DNA from: Xanthobacteraceae bacterium
GTDB taxonomy: Bacteria > Pseudomonadota > Alphaproteobacteria > Rhizobiales > Xanthobacteraceae
Direction of reading: 5' to 3'
Assembly (NCBI GenBank): GCA_030039105.1
Contig: JASHQO010000063.1
Location: forward strand, 1 to 7,877
Length of the DNA: 7,877 nt
Shown here: positions 6,311 through 7,877 of the stretch, one piece after another
How positions within the stretch are numbered: position 1 is the stretch's first letter
Layout of the letters: every line of letters starts with the position of its first letter
The notes under the pieces: generated by a model
What the model was told of the DNA's origin: nothing
What the model saw: only the letters and a program-made list of their open reading frames with translations
Databases searched by the model: none
Position numbers and translations under genes: made by a program

Positions 6311-6514
6311 ATGGCATCTGCCAAGCGCCCCGACTGGTCGCAGCCCCTGCCCCGCCCGTTGGTCATTCCCGAAGTGATGACGCTCAAGACGTTGGCCGAC
6401 GTCCGCAAGCTGCTCGGGCACATACCCAAAGAGGTCCGGGTGCGTGTGGCGCTGTTGAGCCCAATGACTGTCGCCGTGGGCACTCCAGCTCGTGCCGATG
6501 CCTCGAAAAAGTGA
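6311..6514 (+). CDS. Small hypothetical protein, C-terminal half possibly replaced
   Basis: This 67-residue basic protein has no signal peptide or membrane helix. The start SAKRPDWSQPLPRPLVIPEV followed by MTLKTLADVRKLLGHIPKE (to residue 42) resembles, from memory, a widespread family of roughly 80-90-residue Rhizobiales proteins of unknown function that begin with PLPRPLVIP and LADVR. In those relatives a segment with W-R-Y/H-V and a helical tail follows. Here the sequence after residue 42 is an unrelated-looking RVRVALLSPM tail with a stop at 6512-6514. The gene may therefore be a truncated or frame-shifted relic, though no alternative frame clearly restores the family tail. An AAGG at 6295-6298 is a distant ribosome-site candidate. 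Confidence 0.5.
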   Translation: MASAKRPDWSQPLPRPLVIPEVMTLKTLADVRKLLGHIPKEVRVRVALLSPMTVAVGTPARADASKK

Positions 6515-6534
6515 CGTTCCGGCGGAAATAAATG

Positions 6535-6720
6535 TCGGTTAGTCCATGTCCGCTTTACCCCCGAAAGCGCCCGTAATAGCGACTTGCCCGGCGAAGTAGT
6601 GGAAATACCAAACGCAGGAGCGGATTGAGTTGCCGGTTGGTTTAGGCCGTCTATTGCAGCGCCACCGGTTGCATAAAGCAACCAATCGCTCGTGGTGTTC
6701 AAGGCAAACGACTGCAAATC
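6535..6720 (-). pseudogene. Fragment of a second outer-membrane beta-barrel gene
   Basis: On the minus strand, in frame after a TGA just upstream, the sequence reads LNTTSDWLLYATGGAAIDGL, then STTSPGKSLLRALSGVKRTWTN. The core SDWLLYATGGAAI parallels DRWLVYGTGGLAYG in the intact barrel gene nearby, and the SGVKRTWTN stretch lies where barrels usually have a GAGVEW...NW strand pair. About 60 codons survive with neither signal peptide nor C-terminal strand, so this is a relic rather than a gene. Beyond about 6535 the frame continues open but no longer resembles a barrel. Confidence 0.45.
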
Positions 6721-6769
6721 GGCCGCTCACCCTCCCTCACCGCCGCTGCACCGGCAGTCACCGTCGCCA

Positions 6770-6790
6770 GCGCCGCTATTGCAGCGGCGC
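6770..6790. terminator. Perfect 8-bp hairpin over the stop of the beta-helix gene
   Basis: GCGCCGCT (6770-6777) and AGCGGCGC (6783-6790) pair perfectly around a 5-base loop that includes part of the minus-strand TAG stop (6776-6778). No T-run follows on the minus strand, so it is not a classical intrinsic terminator; it may stabilise the 3' end of the mRNA or simply reflect GC-rich coding sequence. Confidence 0.3.
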
Positions 6791-7738
6791 CGTGCCGGTG
6801 AAGCCGGAGCCGGCACTGCCGACGATGCGGTTGTTGCCGTAGCTGAGGATGCGGGCGCCATTGCCCGCCAGCGTCGCGCCGCTCGTGTTGCTGTCGAGCA
6901 GGGTGGTGTCGACCAGCACCGCGGCGTTGCTGCCGCCGGCCTGGATGCCGACCAGGCCGTTCCTCGCTATGGTCGAGCGGGCGATATTCACCACATTGTT
7001 CTGCGTGCCGGTGCCGCTGGTCACGTTGAAGCCGTTGCTGCTGTTGTCGGTGATGGCGCTATCAACGATGTCGACCGTAATCGGTCCGCTGCTGCTGTCG
7101 GCGTGCAAGCCGCCACCCGAGTTGTTGGTGATCGTGACATGATCGAACGTCGCGTTGATGCTCATCCCCGCGGCTGGCTTGAGCAGCACGCCCGAAGAAT
7201 TGGTCGATATTCGCGTGTTGATGACGAAGACCTGAAATACGCCGTTGCTCGCGTTGCTCATGGGCTCAATGTCGAGTGCTGGCCCGCTGAAATTCTCGAA
7301 GACGCAATTTTCGATAACCAAAACGCCGCCGGCGCGGCTTCGGGGGTCATTGCTATTTATGGTAATACCTGCAGCTCCCGATGAAGCGTTTTCTCCATTG
7401 AAGATGAGATTTCGGACTTTCAGCACTGAGTCGGCAGTATTTGTCATTCCTCCCGAATCCGGCATGTACACGCCAGGACAATCAACGCTTACAGGGTTAC
7501 CACTGAAAGTGGCCGATCCGGTGATAGCTGTGCTTGGCGGGCAGATTATCTGAGCGCCGCCCGGGGAGACGCTAAAGGCTGCGCCCAGCGTCGCGCAAGG
7601 CTGCGCGGCGGTACATGGATTGCTGTCACTGCCGCCGTTGGCAACGAACGCTGGTTGCGCAGACGCCGTCGCAACGTCGAGGAATGCCGCGACAACGAGG
7701 GCGAAGACGCACAGCTTCACGATGGTTCGGATTAGCAT
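6776..7738 (-). CDS. Secreted right-handed parallel beta-helix protein
   Basis: This 320-residue precursor has a signal peptide (about residues 1-27, cleavage near ATASA|QP). Next comes a short Cys-containing entry region, NGGSDSNPCTAAQPCATL with C42 and C48, then C66 and C87. A run of rungs about 20-25 residues long from about 105 to 310 is rich in Asn, Ser, Gly and hydrophobic alternation (VIENCVFENFSG, FVINTRISTNSSGV, VTITNNSGGGLHA, VDIVDSAITDNSSNG, VNIARSTIARNGLVG). This is the parallel beta-helix pattern shared by pectin-lyase-like folds. No polysaccharide-lyase catalytic motif is recognised, so a structural, adhesive or carbohydrate-binding surface role is as likely as catalysis. The ATG at 7736-7738 is preferred over a TTG two codons earlier because AAGAG sits about 6 bases upstream of it. 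A paralogue begins 86 bases upstream on the same strand, so the pair may be cotranscribed. Confidence 0.87.
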   Translation of the reverse strand: MLIRTIVKLCVFALVVAAFLDVATASAQPAFVANGGSDSNPCTAAQPCATLGAAFSVSPGGAQIICPPSTAITGSATFSGNPVSVDCPGVYMPDSGGMTNTADSVLKVRNLIFNGENASSGAAGITINSNDPRSRAGGVLVIENCVFENFSGPALDIEPMSNASNGVFQVFVINTRISTNSSGVLLKPAAGMSINATFDHVTITNNSGGGLHADSSSGPITVDIVDSAITDNSSNGFNVTSGTGTQNNVVNIARSTIARNGLVGIQAGGSNAAVLVDTTLLDSNTSGATLAGNGARILSYGNNRIVGSAGSGFTGTAPLQ

Positions 7739-7824
7739 GCTCAACTCTTAGAAATCGGGATGGCACATAAGAAGCATTCCCGGATGAATTCTCCAATGAC
7801 AATCGCGGCCAGCATGCTGCTACA

Positions 7825-7877
7825 CTATTGCAGGGGCGCGGTGCCGGTAAAGCCCGAACCGGGGCTGCCGACGATGC
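7825..7877 (-). CDS. 3' end of a second, paralogous beta-helix gene (partial)
   Basis: The last 16 codons of a minus-strand gene enter at the right edge and end at TAG 7825-7827. They read IVGSPGSGFTGTAPLQ, against IVGSAGSGFTGTAPLQ at the end of the neighbouring intact gene: 15 of 16 residues are identical. At the DNA level 46 of 53 bases match (6776-6828 against 7825-7877), with changes mostly at third positions. This shows selection on the protein, not a very recent copy. The body of the gene lies outside the window. It was presumably also a secreted beta-helix protein. Confidence 0.85.
   Translation of the reverse strand, partial: IVGSPGSGFTGTAPLQ

Noticed and set aside
6692..7384. Plus-strand open frame opposite the beta-helix gene
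   Set aside because: Ala/Val/Asp-rich antisense shadow; the minus strand has a signal peptide and beta-helix rungs.
7810..7819. Palindrome CAGCATGCTG between the two beta-helix genes as an operator
   Set aside because: A 10-base palindrome is short enough to occur by chance, and no promoter context supports it.
1..7877. CRISPR array, prophage, toxin-antitoxin or defence system
   Set aside because: No regularly spaced repeats, phage structural genes or defence-type domains were seen on either strand.

Overview
The window is GC-rich and reads like a chromosome of a Bradyrhizobium-type member of the Rhizobiales. The evidence is the GH17-GT2 beta-glucan synthase of the bradyrhizobial NdvB type, an outer-membrane barrel of the rhizobial Omp25/RopB type, a beta-helix secreted protein of a style common in that group, and an IS481-like transposase remnant. 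The genus is an inference from family resemblance, not from a search.

Left part (1-4379). A large inner-membrane beta-glucan synthase (216-2903, +) is followed 14 bases later by a tiny gene (2918-3136, +) that ordinary gene calling would miss. It reads as a complete 72-residue SelW/Rdx-family thioredoxin-fold protein only if the in-frame TGA at 2948-2950 is decoded as selenocysteine. The TGA falls exactly at the redox position of the family's C-x-x-U/C motif, and a GC-rich hairpin of the bacterial SECIS type lies just downstream. This is the most interesting item here. It converges on an M20D amidohydrolase/aminoacylase gene (3216-4379, -), with inverted repeats in the short gap.

Middle part (4380-5272). 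An intact tRNA-Lys(UUU) with encoded CCA (4516-4591, +) is followed by a decayed, frameshifted IS481-type transposase start with its leader (about 4630-4880, -), then about 400 bases with only eroded coding traces. This looks like a scarred insertion region next to a tRNA.

Right part (5273-7877). These are cell-surface genes on the minus strand: an intact outer-membrane beta-barrel gene (5273-6169), a fragment of a second barrel gene (about 6535-6720), an intact secreted right-handed beta-helix protein (6776-7738), and the last 16 codons of a second, paralogous beta-helix gene that runs off the window edge (7825-7877). A small plus-strand gene (6311-6514) sits between the barrel gene and the barrel fragment. 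Base composition is visibly less GC-rich across roughly 4800-6300, and duplications and fragments cluster here, so the right half behaves like an accessory region and the left half like conserved backbone.
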